This document shows positions 36,726-48,779 of a stretch of 64,000 nucleotides of DNA, one piece after another. Numbering within the stretch: position 1 is the stretch's first letter; each line of letters opens with the position of its first letter. The translations under genes and the position numbers were made by a program. The DNA is from Aedes albopictus (lineage: Eukaryota; Arthropoda; Insecta; Diptera; Culicidae): NCBI RefSeq assembly GCF_035046485.1, contig NC_085138.1, forward strand, positions 19,907,440 through 19,971,439, in the 5' to 3' direction. The notes below the pieces were generated by a model. That model made no database searches. It worked only from the letters and a program-made list of their open reading frames with translations, and was not told where the DNA came from.

Positions 36726-38792
36726 CTACTTATGGCTTTCCTTAAGCTTCCTAATGAACTCCTGCTGGTATTCGCATTTCAGTTTGATGTCCGGCGGGCA
36801 GATCGACAGGCGGAACTCGAGCGTGTCGTCCTCGTTGAGGTAGCCTTCGTCTCGAAGCCGATCGTGGTGGATGTACTGCGGCCAGCCCCAGATTTTCTTC
36901 AGCTTGAACACGTTGACGCCCTCCATCTTGATGTTGGCCAGCGGGTTACGGTGGAGCAGCTCCACGCGGTACTCGAAACGGCTGTAATAAAAGGAAGGAT
37001 AGATAAATGGATACATATGTTTGTAACTCGATCACTGTTATTTCAATAGTGTTACAGTAAAATAGGGCCTAAATATCCGAAGCGGTAAACTCGCAGATAT
37101 TTAGCATGACGTTGCTAAAAAACAGTTTCGTTTTCCGGGCGGTTCGGGTCCTATTGAACTGTTCAGAGAACAAGCTGAGAAGCAGGCTCTGTCCCAGTTG
37201 GAACGCAACGCCAGAAAAAAGAAGATTTATATCCTATCCATCTCCTCCATGGTAAATATAGGGATAATGCTATTAGATAGTGGAAAAAATGGGCTTTGGC
37301 AGATTATTTCAGCATGGTTTTCCGCTGAAACTAATTAGGTTAATATGGATCAAATGCAAGTGTTACTGTAAGTAAGAACTTGATGTTAAAGTTCATAATT
37401 TGAACTTACCTTCCGGTGACTCCCTCGAAGAGTATCAGGAACACGCTCAGGTGGCACCCTCGACCCTCGTTGTGTCCGTTGGCGTAGATCAACAGTCGCC
37501 ATGTGAAGCCAAGGTCGTCTACCAGTGGATCTGAATAGACGAACCCCTCCTTTTGCTGCATCTCGGAGAAGTTTCTCAACGTATACGTGATCGTACTGTA
37601 GGCCGGAATCAACTCTCTAAAAGGATATAGAATATAGCATTTTCCGTGAACTGCGTTGACCATCAATTGATCATACCGTTTGAGCATCTCGTTCTCGCGT
37701 TTCGCGTCCACCTTCAGCAGCTGTTGGTATTCGCATTTGGCTTTGTAATTTGGAGGCCTCAGCGAAAACCGGAAGTACAGCGAGTCGTGCTCCTCGTTGA
37801 TGAACCCACTGGCGCAGACCATGTCCAGTCGGGCGAACTTGGTCCATCCGAATCGTTCCTGGATCTCGAACGTCTGCGTTCCCTCCATTTTAACAGTCTT
37901 GATTGGATCATTGTGTAGCAGCTCTACGCAATATTCGTAGCTGTGAAATATCCAAGGCGTCAAATTTCCAATTATTCCTCCAAAACAACGCATTTCTCTT
38001 ACCTTCCGGGAATCCCTTCCAGTAACCTCAAATACACACTCAACCACTCATCCTGTCCTTCCTTGTCTCCGTTCGGGAACACGATCAACCTCCAGCAGCA
38101 GCCCAGATCGTCGTAGCTATTGTCGGAACAAATGTCCTCGTTGTTCTGCCGTAAACTACCAAAATTTCGCATCACAAAAATGTTCGAATTATACTCCGGA
38201 TAGGCTATGCTCTGCAGGGAGCTATTTTCCTCCCGCAGGGTCCGGATCTTCGTCAGGTGTTGACTCAACTGGCTGTTGAACTGAAACAGAAGCTTCTCCT
38301 CCTTGAGCGTTTGGTATTCCTCCTGGTACTGGCAGCGCAAGGCCAGAGTGGCCGGTCTGATTGACAGGCGAATGTAGATGGAACCGTCGTCGTTCAGGTA
38401 GCCCTCCTCCAAGACCCGTTTCACCCGGATAAACTTCTGGTAGCCTCGTATTTCCCCCACTCGGAAGTCATCTTCCGATTGGAACTTCACCTGCCGGTCG
38501 GGGTCGTTGTGTAGCAGTTCCACGATGTATTGGTATCTATTTCCGAGAGGGAAATTCGGGTTTTTGATCAATCATACCGTATATGAACACATGTAGGAGC
38601 ACTTACCTTCCTGCGACACCATCGCATAGCTCCACATACGTGCTGAGGTACCGGCAGTTGGTGTTATTGCCTTTGGGGTAAACGTTCAACCGCCACCGGG
38701 ATCCGACCGTGTCCGTGTACTGCTTGGAGAGTACGATTGATGTCGTTGGATCGCGGATGTTGCAGATGGTGATGATGTTGCTGTCGTATTCA
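36726..38792 (-). CDS. TRIM37-like protein with three tandem MATH domains (3' part)
   Basis: Five exons: 38607-38792, 38003-38536, 37677-37940, 37410-37616, 36726-36981, with GT-AG borders and matching phases; 481 codons to the TAG at 36726. MATH (TRAF-C) domains bind short peptide motifs in partner proteins. Each domain here starts EYDSN / EYNSNIFVMRNF / AYSTITYTLRNF and contains a W-R-L core (SRWRLNVYPKGN, CCWRLIVFPNGD, FTWRLLIYANGH), then the half beginning Y-V-ELLH and W/Y-x-KF. Introns fall at the same place in the middle of all three domains, after GVAG, GIPG and GVTG. Short helical linkers (for example EEKLLFQFNSQLSQH) separate domains. The best family match is the MATH domain of TRIM37. 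The upstream exon(s) with any RING/B-box were not found: exon 38607-38792 begins in mid-codon. TRAF or other MATH proteins remain possible. Confidence 0.8.
37617..37676 (-). other. 60-base intron, in-frame and stop-free
   Basis: Donor gtatga and acceptor ccttttag bound exactly 60 bases. Splicing joins LKR to ELIPAY, matching the other two domain boundaries. Retaining it adds 20 codons without a stop. I prefer splicing because the retained peptide has no counterpart in the sister domains. Confidence 0.7.
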
Positions 38793-39765
38793 CTGAGGGT
38801 AGAAGGATACATCGGATATTACTTTCATTAAATATTCGTAGAGATAAAATGAATGAAAGTGACACCGTTAAATCCAATGAATCTTAAAAAAAATATACAA
38901 AAATTCCTAGGAAAAATAGTTTTCTGATCAATGTCAACTCACTCAGGGTTTATAGAACAATAAATCAATAGAAAAAAGTCGGGTGTTTCAAATAGCCCTC
39001 CGTATTTTGGATTTTGTTCTATTACCACACTTTAATTTGGACTATGCCTCCCGCTCTAGGTGACTCCTTGCCGCTCCGTCACCAGGCGACGTGAATTCGG
39101 GTTACAAGTACAACGTAACCGTAAGTGTTACCGCGCATAGGCTGCCGAACCACTTGGGCAGTGACTGGTCTTTCCAGCCAAAAAAGTGGTTCAAAATCAA
39201 AGTCATAACGGAAAACTTCTCAAAATAGAAGCCCTCTCTACGCTAAATGTTTTTTTCTTCGCATCTGGTATAGCTTATATGATATCAGTGCATCAAACGG
39301 AGATAGTCAGGTCAGGATTTTCACCAACGACGAGTAACCTTGCGTCTCCATTGGTTTGATTCAAATCAACTGGAAGTGGTGCTTAACCATGCGTCTCCAC
39401 TGCCATACAATTAGCCCGTCAAGAGATCACAACGTAAAAGTGACGAACCTGATCATGAAAATCGGTGATTGTTTTCGCGTTAATGTTCTAATCTGTGACT
39501 AAATAGTGCTAGTGTCCTTATCAAATTGTTCCTCCTCCCGCCCCTGCGGCAGGCTGTTGCCACCTGAACCAGCATTCGAAAGCATATTTGCATAAGCATA
39601 ATTGAACCTAAAGCTTTATCCAATATTGGAAACGAGTCGCTGTGTAATATTTCATTTTGACTGGATGCTGAAAGACAAGGATGTCCTTGTCAACAGCAAG
39701 AATGAATCAACCACTGCTATCCAAGCAGTAGCCCAATTGTTCCAATGATCACGAAGAAACGAAAA
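38793..39765. other. No gene recognised
   Basis: Nearly 1 kb upstream of the first visible MATH exon, presumably its intron. I found no further MATH, RING or B-box exon. Confidence 0.4.
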
Positions 39766-39767
39766 TA

Positions 39768-39894
39768 CAGTGACCCCACACCGATGGATCACCTTAATTT
39801 TGTATACTATTTATGAATCAACATGTTGATCGATCAAATGAGTGATCCATAAATTGTGATCATTTTTGCCGATTCATAAATTGTGGGGTCACTG
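39768..39894. mobile_element. Tc1/mariner-type MITE, TA target
   Basis: 127 bases, ends CAGTGACCCCACA and exact complement, flanked by TA on both sides (39766-39767, 39895-39896). Interior includes gttgatcgatcaaatgagtg. TA duplication suits Tc1/mariner transposases. Confidence 0.8.
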
Positions 39895-39896
39895 TA

Positions 39897-41062
39897 GATG
39901 CAAAAAACGAAATACAGCCGAGACTCTTATAAGATCACTTGGTCGGGGGGCGCAATAGGAATCCGCTTAATAGGAGACTAAGAGCCTATGGGATTTCGGC
40001 TTTTTGGGGGTATGGCCTATTATCTCGGGTGTGTTAAGAGTTCGCGCAATACTTTCTTCGGCAAAGTTTTAGGGCTTGATAAGATCTAGAATTTAAAACT
40101 TTGGTTCATATGATTAGTTGGCAACTTGGCCGCTAGAGGAACCATCAACAGTTTGTGCAATTTAGCACTACAGAAACCATATCAAGTTGTCAAGCAAATG
40201 TAACGATATGCGACAGCTCAAGACCCTGATAATTTGGAACGATAGTGTCTACGGGAAAGTTGCTGGGTACGCCAATAACTTATTGACGATGAGTTGCGAA
40301 GTTCGAAATTCCTCCACTGGGCGGCGCTAAAGAGCAAGTAAATTTCCAAAACCTCATATCTCAGAATACCGATAACTTAGAAAGTTGGTGTCTTTGGCAA
40401 AGTTGATCAGTATGACATAAACTTACATAAAAATAAATACTTGTCTATGTCATACTGGTCAATTTTGCTGAAGACGCCAAATTTCTAAGTTTTCGGGGGG
40501 AGCGACACAAGTTTTGCTGAGCCGAAAAACCCCAAAAAAAAAGTCGAAAAAATACGAAAAACCCGGTAAACGCCGCCTAGTGGCAGAATTTTGAAACACC
40601 TGTACCGTACGTCACTAAACCTTGTGGTATTTTTGATGCAGTTTTATAATCAATTCCAAGGACAATAGGTATACACGAAAAAAAAAGAATCAGTTAGGGG
40701 TTGCTCATAAACCACGTAGACCAAATGTTGGCCCCTCTGAAAAATCTCGAAAATAACACGGCATGTCGTGTCCCTTGAAAATCCTACATATTCTACGCGT
40801 TACGTTTTACGCGAGAATCAAACTTTTGCTTCCAAAAATTGTTATGTTGTTAAATACATGCTAACCAGCATATCCCTTTCGGGACGAACTAGCACAATCG
40901 TGCTGTTTTTCGGCGTTGGTTTTACACATTTTTTTCAATTGTTTTTTCCTCAAAATATGTCATGTAAATATTTTTTACGATCGAGTTATTACTCTCTCTA
41001 GCTTGTATTTCTGAGCCTCAGCTTTGATTGGAATTGTTTTTAAAAAAACGCAATGTTAGGCG
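39897..41062. other. No gene; one inverted repeat
   Basis: Unassigned. 40375-40489 is a palindrome (cttagaaagttggtgtcttt and complement around a short loop). 40886-40905 carries the agcacaatcgtgct word related to the foldback at 41415. Confidence 0.45.
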
Positions 41063-41064
41063 CT

Positions 41065-41224
41065 GTCCATAAACTACGTAGACTCTATTTTGGCAATCTC
41101 AGACCCCCCCCTCCCCCCTCGTAGACTTTCGTCCATACAAAATTTTCGAAATTTGTAAGGACCGTAGACTTTGGCCAGACCCCCCCCCCCCGTCCCCCCC
41201 TTAGAGTCTACGTAGTTTATGGAC
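41065..41224. mobile_element. MITE with GTCCATAAACTACGTAGACT ends
   Basis: The 20-base end at 41065-41084 is repeated in inverted orientation at 41205-41224. The interior has runs of 8-11 C. A lone similar word (cataaaccacgtagacc) occurs at 40707. Confidence 0.8.
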
Positions 41225-41414
41225 ATCCCCTTAAACAAAAAGTAACCAATCACCCTGGAAGTTGAAAATTTTTTATCTGTCGTATTTTTATAAATATTTG
41301 TTCAATCCAGGTATGCAGTGATAAAAATCGATAGAAAAAGAGTAGTTCTGCAAAACGGCGAAGAAAAAGTGGTACTTTGTTGAAAAGCACAAGATTTCTG
41401 GGTGCTCAAAGTGA

Positions 41415-41910
41415 GACCAGCACAATTGTGCTGTTCCGTCCCCAAGGCGGTCCAAGTTCCATCGTAAATTGCCTATTCTTAGGCGTTTTATGGTACAGAA
41501 GATTCATTTTAAATATAAAACCACTACAAAGTGTTAGTTTGTAAAAACTTAGACGTATAATTTTAACTCAAGGAACACGATATCAGCTTGTACGAGTTTT
41601 TTAAAGAACTTTGAATACTTGGATGAATAGTATTACTCCATATTATCGAAATCATGAATTAGATTCGAACTGGGATTTGCTGGTCTTATTATCTTCTTCT
41701 TATTCACTTCTTTGATTTGAATACCCTGTCAAGCTGATCTCGTATTCCTAGATTAAAATTATACGTCTAAATTTCTACAAACTAACACTTTGCAGTGATT
41801 TGATAATTACAATAAATCTTCTGTACCATAAAACGCCTAAAAGTAGGCAATTTTTAGCAATTACTAACATCGACCGGCTTCAGGACGGACCAGCACAATT
41901 GTGCTGGTCC
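41415..41910. mobile_element. Foldback with CAGCACAATTGTGCTG ends
   Basis: About 496-base palindrome. Each end carries the self-complementary GACCAGCACAATTGTGCTG(G). Arms share cttctgtaccataaaacgcc and ttagacgtataattttaa with complements. The centre is near 41660. Confidence 0.75.
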
Positions 41911-42289
41911 TTATTTGACCCCAAAAAGTGCACAGGTGGATAAAGTAGCCAAAGTAAAGAAAGTTTTATTCTAGAGGACGTTAAATTTTTAAGAGAAAAT
42001 TTGAGATAATCATTTTTTTATGGTCCGTCACGAAAGGGATATAAAACGATCAGATTTCAAAATGGGAATTGGTCCTTTTCACTTCGACAGAAATCAAGAA
42101 ATACAGCGTAACGGGACACCATCGCAAAAAAAATGACAAATTTTGACTGAACGCCAAGAAATTTTCAACTTTCGCGAAACAGTTTTCAAAGTTTCGAGTA
42201 CTGTTAGAAGAACATAAATAATTATCTTCATGTTGGTGCAAAAAGAAACAGAATTGACAGCAAGAGCCCGGAAATATCGTTCGATGAAG

Positions 42290-43430
42290 TTCAAAAACCA
42301 AGGTGTAGAAGTGCGTGGAATGTGTCTAAAGCACCATGAAAACCATAAAAAACTGTCAGGAAACCCCCTGAAACGTTCCCCCCTGAAAACCCTTTGAACC
42401 CTTTAAAACCCCCTAAAATCTTTTGAAAATATCCAGAAACCCCCTGAAAGAGCCTGAAACGCCTTAAAACCTCTCTGAACATACCCTAAAACCATGAAAC
42501 GCGTTGACTTGAAACACCTGAAACCTTCAAAAACGATTTCCAAATCCATTGAAATTCCTGAAAAGCCTTGAAACCATTCTAAAAACCCTATAAAACTCAT
42601 ATGAAAGCCCCATGAAACCCCTTTAACCGAAAGGCATTGAAGCTCTTCTGAAATTTCCTTGAAAATCACTTGAAGATCCTTAAAAATTGCTCAAACTTCC
42701 GGAAATTATTACAAAACCGCTTGAATAAGCGCCTTGATACGCCCTAACCCTTCTTTGATGTTAGGTTATGTGCACCACGCTGGCGCAGTGCACGTTTAGT
42801 GTGCGCGCTTGAGTCATATTGACCCCAACATCTTACTAGGGTTAAAATTCCTCTGAAACCATCCCTGAAACCTTTTTGAAAGCCCTCAGTAATCACATGA
42901 AACTTATAAATGAAAGTCTGACAAAATTGTAGCAGACAATTTAAAATTTCGCCTACCGGGGTGAACCGTTCAACAATTAGCGAGAGTCGGTCAACATTAG
43001 GATGAGTTATCTTAAGGAAGTTCCGAAATTACTTAACAATAAAGCTCCTTAGAAGGCGCTAAAAAGAAAGTTGCAACAAGCTGCTTAGCTCAAAAAGTAC
43101 CCTCTTATCTGAACTTTTCATTGCTTGGGATGGTATATAATTACAGTGTGAACTTTTTTGTACCATAGGCTACGGGACGGGTGCATAAATTAAAAAGAAC
43201 ATAAACATAGAGAATTTTGTGCATACAGTAATTCAGAGCTTTAATGAGAAAGCTTAGTTCTCGAGTACTTGCTCCTGGGCATTTGAGATACGTCCAAGGA
43301 TGTTTCCTGGAGGAAAGGCCAAAACACGGATTCCAAGGGTGTACTTTTAGGGGATTTTCAGGGGGTTGTTTCCGGGGGTTTTAGAAGCCTTATAAGAGCG
43401 TTCCGACAGGTTTCATTGGCTTTTCAATTA
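42290..43430. repeat. Degenerate C-rich repeat tract
   Basis: Drifting units of about 12-20 bases such as ccctgaaaccccttaaaacc over 42330-42740, again weakly to 42900, and on the opposite strand (gggattttcagggggttgtt) at 43340-43400. Overlapping frames are low-complexity. A gcgcagtgcacgttt … gggtcatattgacc type motif is embedded at 42760-42845. Confidence 0.7.
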
Positions 43431-43569
43431 CAAAGGGTCATTTATTACATCCATCGTTTTTCGGGATGTAGATTTCCATCCTCCCTTTGTCACGCAATTT
43501 TCCTATGCCTAATACATGTACTGTCGCCTTTTTAAGAACTAAATGACTAAATGATCTTGGAGCACCAGT

Positions 43570-44105
43570 GAGATGTAATTTACTAATATCGTTGATATAT
43601 ATTAGAAAAGTAAAGGGCCTATATTGCTCCCTTGAGGAACTTCAACGTTGATTTGCCCTGCATATGAGACAAGCTGACTTCCATTTCCCTGATAGCCTCG
43701 AATCACATCATTTACCACTCCCCTTATTCCGTAATGCTCTAATTTATGCAGTTCAATGCCTTGATTTAATATGTCGAAAGCATTTTTAAGGTCTAAAAAT
43801 AATACGCCCACATATCTCCTCATATCAGTTTCCTCCAATATTTTGTCTAAAACTTCGGTTATAGCAACAGTAGTACTACTCTTGCTGCAAAAATCATACT
43901 GCATGCTATAAAGTATATTGTGGATATCAAGGAAATGTACCATGCGATTTATTAACAATAAAAAAAAATATTTAGTACTAATAGGGTTGATTTGATATAG
44001 GCCGATAATTGTCAGGTTTGAAGGGATCTCCTGATTTAAATAATGGAATAACTATTTCTAGTTTGAGGCAGTTTGGATATGTTCCTGTTTGAATTATCAA
44101 ATTGA
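43570..44105 (-). pseudogene. CR1/L2-like LINE reverse transcriptase fragment
   Basis: Minus-strand RT motifs in order: VIPLFKSGDP and NYRPIS near 44050-43990; then NRMVHFLDIHNILYSMQYDF, FLDLKNAFD (the catalytic-Asp motif A), LEHYGIRG and VPQGSNIGPLLF. The frame breaks before 43958 and again after PLLF, where the next frame gives LIYINDISKL. The FADD box is missing. It lies within the C-rich repeat tracts. Clade is by resemblance only. Confidence 0.8.
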
Positions 44106-44159
44106 ATTATTCAAATAGAATTCGTGAAAAGGACTGTATAAAAAATGACTTTGAGATGG

Positions 44160-45300
44160 GATCAGAGAGGTTATAGGGGCGTTTCAAAGGGTTTCATTAG
44201 CCTTTGAAAGGCGTTCCAAAGGGTATTAGGGGCATTTCAAATTGATCACGGGGATTTTAAGGGCGTTTTAATGGGATACTTGAGGTTTCAACGGCGTATG
44301 GAGGAATTTCAGGTCCTTTAGACATCCGGAAGCACTCTTAACCCTTTGGGGACGGATGGGTCGTATTTGCCCAGTCGTGAAAATCGACCATCACAATCGT
44401 CTTTTAGACTAGCGAGGTTGCATCCAGGAAGGTGATAACTCCGTCTTCAAAGGGTTAAACCCCCTACAACGCCTCTTAAACCTTCAGGTATCCCCCGAAG
44501 CCCTGAAAAACATCCCTGTGACCCCCAGAAATCTCATGAGATTACCAGATGCCCGTTGAGACCCTTTCAAACACCCCTGAGACCTCCATATACCTCTCTG
44601 AAATCCCCGTGTGACCCCTTAAAACGATCTGAGACCTCCTGAAACACCCCTGAGACATCCAGGTTTGTCTTGAGACTCTTCGAAATGATTCTGAGCACCC
44701 TGAAGTGCCCCTTAAATCTCCAGGTACCCCCTGTGATCCCCTGGAACGCCCCTAAAGCGTCCTCGAGACTTCCTGGAATCCCTCTGTAACTTACCGAGGC
44801 CCTCTAAGACCTCCAGTTCTTGAAACGCCCCTTAGATCCCCTGAGACATCCTGGTGTTCCCTCCAACCCCTGAAACGTTCCTGAGACCCCCTTAAACGTT
44901 CCATAGCTAGTCTCATAGTGTTTGTGGAGAAAAATATTGTCGAAAAGAAATCAGTAAGTATCCACCAAATGAAAGCTAAGGGTTTAATCTTTCATTTGGT
45001 GCTTCGGGGGGTCTATGTAGAATCATTTTTATTGATTTCTTGAACAAATTTCTAAGATATACCCACTTTAAAGATACTTTTCACCTAAAATTCATATGGA
45101 AAAAGAACCCGCGGTAGATCATTTCACTCTTAGCAGCAAATGTTTTCAATAATATTCTTGTACCATAGACACCGTTGCCTCTAAGTCCTCCGGGTGCTCC
45201 CTTGGAACCATTTGAAACGCTACTGAAGTCTTCCTGGTACCCAACTGAACCCCCTTAGGACCCCCTAAAACGCCCCTGCAACCTCTCATAGCTCTCCCCT
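44160..45300. repeat. Degenerate C-rich repeat tract
   Basis: The most regular section is 44460-44900, with units like ctgagaccccc, cctgaaacgcccc and ctccaggtacccc, each about 11-15 bases and strand-consistent. It resumes at 45170-45300 after about 270 bases of unrelated sequence. Phase drifts; no protein is implied. Confidence 0.75.
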
Positions 45301-45404
45301 ATAAATGGTCCCTGGCTGCCGTTGTCATGGTTACTGTTATTTATTTATGCACAACATTGGTTCTGAATAGCCCTCCCTTCTATTATGTATGCCCAACAAT
45401 TTAT

Positions 45405-45552
45405 GGGTCAGTTCCAATTGGCGAATTAAAATTAATTTTTACTTAAATTTGACAGTTCGACACTTAAACTTGACAGTTCTCCTAAGGAAATAATTATCGA
45501 TCTGTCAAGGTTGAGTGAAAATTAATTTTAATTCTCCAATTGGAACAGACCC
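45405..45552. mobile_element. MITE with GGGTC ends
   Basis: 148 bases: GGGTCAGTTCCAATTGGCGA and, inverted, tctccaattggaacagaccc. Arms of about 35 bases. Interior has two copies of ttgacagtt. Confidence 0.8.
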
Positions 45553-47940
45553 TAAAAATGCATAAAAATAATGTGCATGTTCTCATTTTTCAAATATTTT
45601 CTTTGATTTTGGTTGAAAATTTATAAACTTTTTGTCGAATTCCCAACTCGTCAAGGTCTTGAATTATTTATTTTTTTCTTGAGTTGATTTATCCGTTATT
45701 GCCCAGTTGATCAACTTCGTCCAAAAACTCTGTTGTGTTGAGTATATTGTGCTTTCAATAAAAAACGGGACTTTTCCATCATTTTCGGACTAAAATTTTG
45801 CAAATTTTGTGGCTTTAACGAAATTGCAGGAAATTCCCATTATCCCATTGTCTTATTCTTAATTTGGCGATAAGCAGAGTACATGGTCGGCATGGTCGCC
45901 GCCATTGGATAACGCTGGTCCAATTATGATGTTGCTAGCGAGGTGGTGCTCCGATCGCCTTGCGCAAATGCATCTCATTGGCAACTTTCTTAAAACACCC
46001 AATATTTTATTCCTTTCGCTGCACCCCCAAGATAAGATGCCATCATACTTAAAATGAGATAAACAGCCAAAATAAACATACCTATATCTACTAGCCAATA
46101 AAAGCGTTCACCTTCGATTCGACGGGGTGGTCGAGCTCAGCTAACGCTGGCTATAGCAGATCTTCTAATTAGGTGTGTTTCCAGCGTTTTCGGGGCGGAT
46201 TCGATCGGTCGCTCCTATCTCTACAAATCTACGTCAAGTCAAATGTGCAGACTAGGTATAGTACATTTACGAATGCATATGTAGCATTTATAACAACAAC
46301 TCGTAAGTTGAAGGTCATTATAGAGATGTGCCAGTTTGATATGGAAAATCTGCTTACAACGAATAAAACACGATAGTACGAGTTTTGAGCAGTTGTTTTA
46401 AAAACCGTGAATTACATATGTTGATGTTTTGGAAAGTGTCACAAGCATGCGAGACATTGCGACTATGAAACATAATAATCCATAATAAATATTTTCATTT
46501 TTTCATTCCCTTGAGCTTGAAATTGCTCCATTGTACGGTATCGTATTAAGATCGAAAATGAGAACCAAAAAATACAAAATAAATAACCAGATAAATCTGC
46601 AACTAGGCGAGCAATTATTTGTCGGTCATTTACATCTCCCGGTGATGGTAATGTGAGATGGATGGCCAATGACGGACATCCACGCTGCGCTGCTGTGGTA
46701 GATTTGTGACCGTTGCCATCAATTCGCCACGCTCATCAGAATTCACCTTAAATTGGCCTTTTGCTGCATGTGGTGTGCAATATCCTCGTAACAAGTGGGT
46801 GGTATAAGGCGACTGCTCGCAACACTTGCCAGTAACTACACCCCTACACAGGGGTTTTCAATAGGCTGTGAAATACCTGAATTGATGCCCATTATTTTCG
46901 TCAATCATAGGTATTTAGCTACATGCGCAATACAGCATCTACTATACGTGAATTGGCGAGCTAATGTGTACATTCTGTGTTAGCATATGACCGCATCACG
47001 ATAATCGAACCGCGCAAAATAGATGCGATGAGGCCTCCGAAAATTTTCGTACGCTGCACGCCCGGCGAAAATTTCAACCATTTTAGTTGAAGCAAAGAGC
47101 CGCTATTTGGTCAAATAGTTGTGCCTTGGCGGCTAGATTTTTCGCCTCATTGACACATGTCTTCCAATTGCAATAATATGCTACTCGTTACGTTTTCCCA
47201 AAAATCGAGCGGAGAACATTATTCGAGTTGTTTCATGTTTCAAGCATTATTTATACAGCAACAGGTATGATTCAAATTCACTCAGACTCAGGCGTGATCT
47301 GTTGATACCTAGTTGTGGAAGGTGTGTTAAGCATTCAATACTAAATTGATATTGTTAGCAGAAACGGGCAACACAACATGGCAGGAGCTGGATCTAGGTT
47401 TATTTTTTATTTTTTGAAAATTCCTCATCGAATATAATGTTGCACTTTTCCACCAAAAATATATAGGGAATAGACAGAATGATAGGCTTGCGCCCATTTA
47501 GTTTAAATGCCAAGCTACAGAAACTCGCTAAAAATGCAAAAACATTTTTTTTTTTAAATCAGAGGAAATTGCAACAATTGAAGTTGAAATGAAATCCTCT
47601 TAAAAGTTGCTGATCCTGATTTTAATGTCAAAGAAGCAGGTATAAAGAATTAGCGTTAAGCATGCGAAGGTGCAAGACAATTACAAATTGTACAGACAAT
47701 TACGCTGCAGGTTCGTGCTCAGCTAATAAAAATTTGCTAGGACAGTCCAATTATGAATTCCTTCACTTTTCTTAACGCTCCCCTAATCTCGTTTTTATGA
47801 AACATTCACTTTGGTTATTATCCTCGCCGAAAATCGTCGCCCCATAATAATCGCACAGCCTCGTTCTGCAAGTGCCGTACGAAGACAAGTGCTTAACCTA
47901 AAATTTGTAGCATTTAAATTAGATCCTCAATTATGGCTTA
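45553..47940. other. No gene recognised
   Basis: 2.4 kb without a convincing exon or element. Open frames of 60-85 codons here lack recognisable content. The lack of obvious repeats suggests unique intergenic DNA. Confidence 0.4.
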
Positions 47941-48183
47941 ATTGAAACGCTCGCCAAACAATGTTTGTTTTAGCGCGTCCACTATTGACCGACGGCCAAC
48001 GAAAAACGCAGAAAATCTGCCAGTGGGCACAAGGTTACCGCCGTCGCCGTCGCCGCCGTCAGTCGACAGAGCGGTCGCGTCAGACAGCATCCTCTTGATC
48101 GGATCCCGAGTCGAAGACAATAGCGAACTGGGAGCAAAAAAAATGTACTGATCAATTTGGCATTCATATGAGCGCTTGCACGC

Positions 48184-48235
48184 TGACGTCATCATTGTAT
48201 CCTTTTCTTTCTTTCCTTCGGCGTCGGTCTATAAA
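48184..48235 (+). promoter_or_regulatory. Candidate core promoter: CRE plus TATA box
   Basis: A perfect CREB/ATF palindrome TGACGTCA (48184-48191) is followed 39 bases later by TATAAA (48230-48235) in ggtctataaaaccgtcc. The preceding 200 bases are GC-rich with gccgtcgccgtcgccgccgt. No coding exon is recognised just downstream: a MITE begins at 48287. Confidence 0.3.
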
Positions 48236-48286
48236 ACCGTCCTTGCCCTCAAAAAAATTTGAGGCCAATGTTTACAAATCGGTAAC

Positions 48287-48488
48287 GCGCCACTTGGGCG
48301 GTGGCTTCTATATTCGTCTGTTTTCCGCTATAACTCAGTCAATTTTGAACCAGTTGGCTTGAAATGTTGTACACGGGTAGATACTATACCTATCTCACCG
48401 CATTCCAAAAATTGTGCCAATTGGTTCAAATTTGACTGAGTTATAGCGGAAAACAGACGAAAATAGAAGCCACCGCCCAAGTGGCGCG
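48287..48488. mobile_element. Palindromic MITE 'M6', copy 1
   Basis: About 200 bases, arms near 90 bases: gcgccacttgggcggtggct and complement, then ctataactcagtcaattttg and complement. The inner arm is shared with the element at 63104-63453. Confidence 0.8.
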
Positions 48489-48634
48489 ATTCCCTATGCG
48501 AATTCAATGAGATTAGATTTTTGCTGCAAGCCTCTATAGGTACCGTTCTAGGGTACACTAGAACTTTTTTATGTCATTGGCTGGGGGTGCATAATTTAAA
48601 AATGTGCATAAATTCAAAAGGGCATAAAAAGAGG

Positions 48635-48712
48635 AAATGGGACGCAATCAGTGAAGTATTAGATTTGTAGTAATGAGCTGCAAATCTAGTCCTTCACTGT
48701 CCTTTCTATTGT
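48635..48712. mobile_element. Minimal M1 MITE
   Basis: 78 bases consisting only of M1 ends: cagtgaagtattagatttgt … aaatctagtccttcactg. The whole interior has been lost. Confidence 0.65.
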
Positions 48713-48779
48713 GTGCATAAATTAAGTCAGCGTTTTAATGAGAGAATTTAGTTCGCGAACAGGTCTTGCTCCTGGGCAT

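Noticed and set aside
37406..38047. 213-codon single-exon reading of the MATH region starting MVECVFEVTG
   Set aside because: It reads through the introns before 37940 and at 37617-37676; the spliced model gives three matching domain boundaries.
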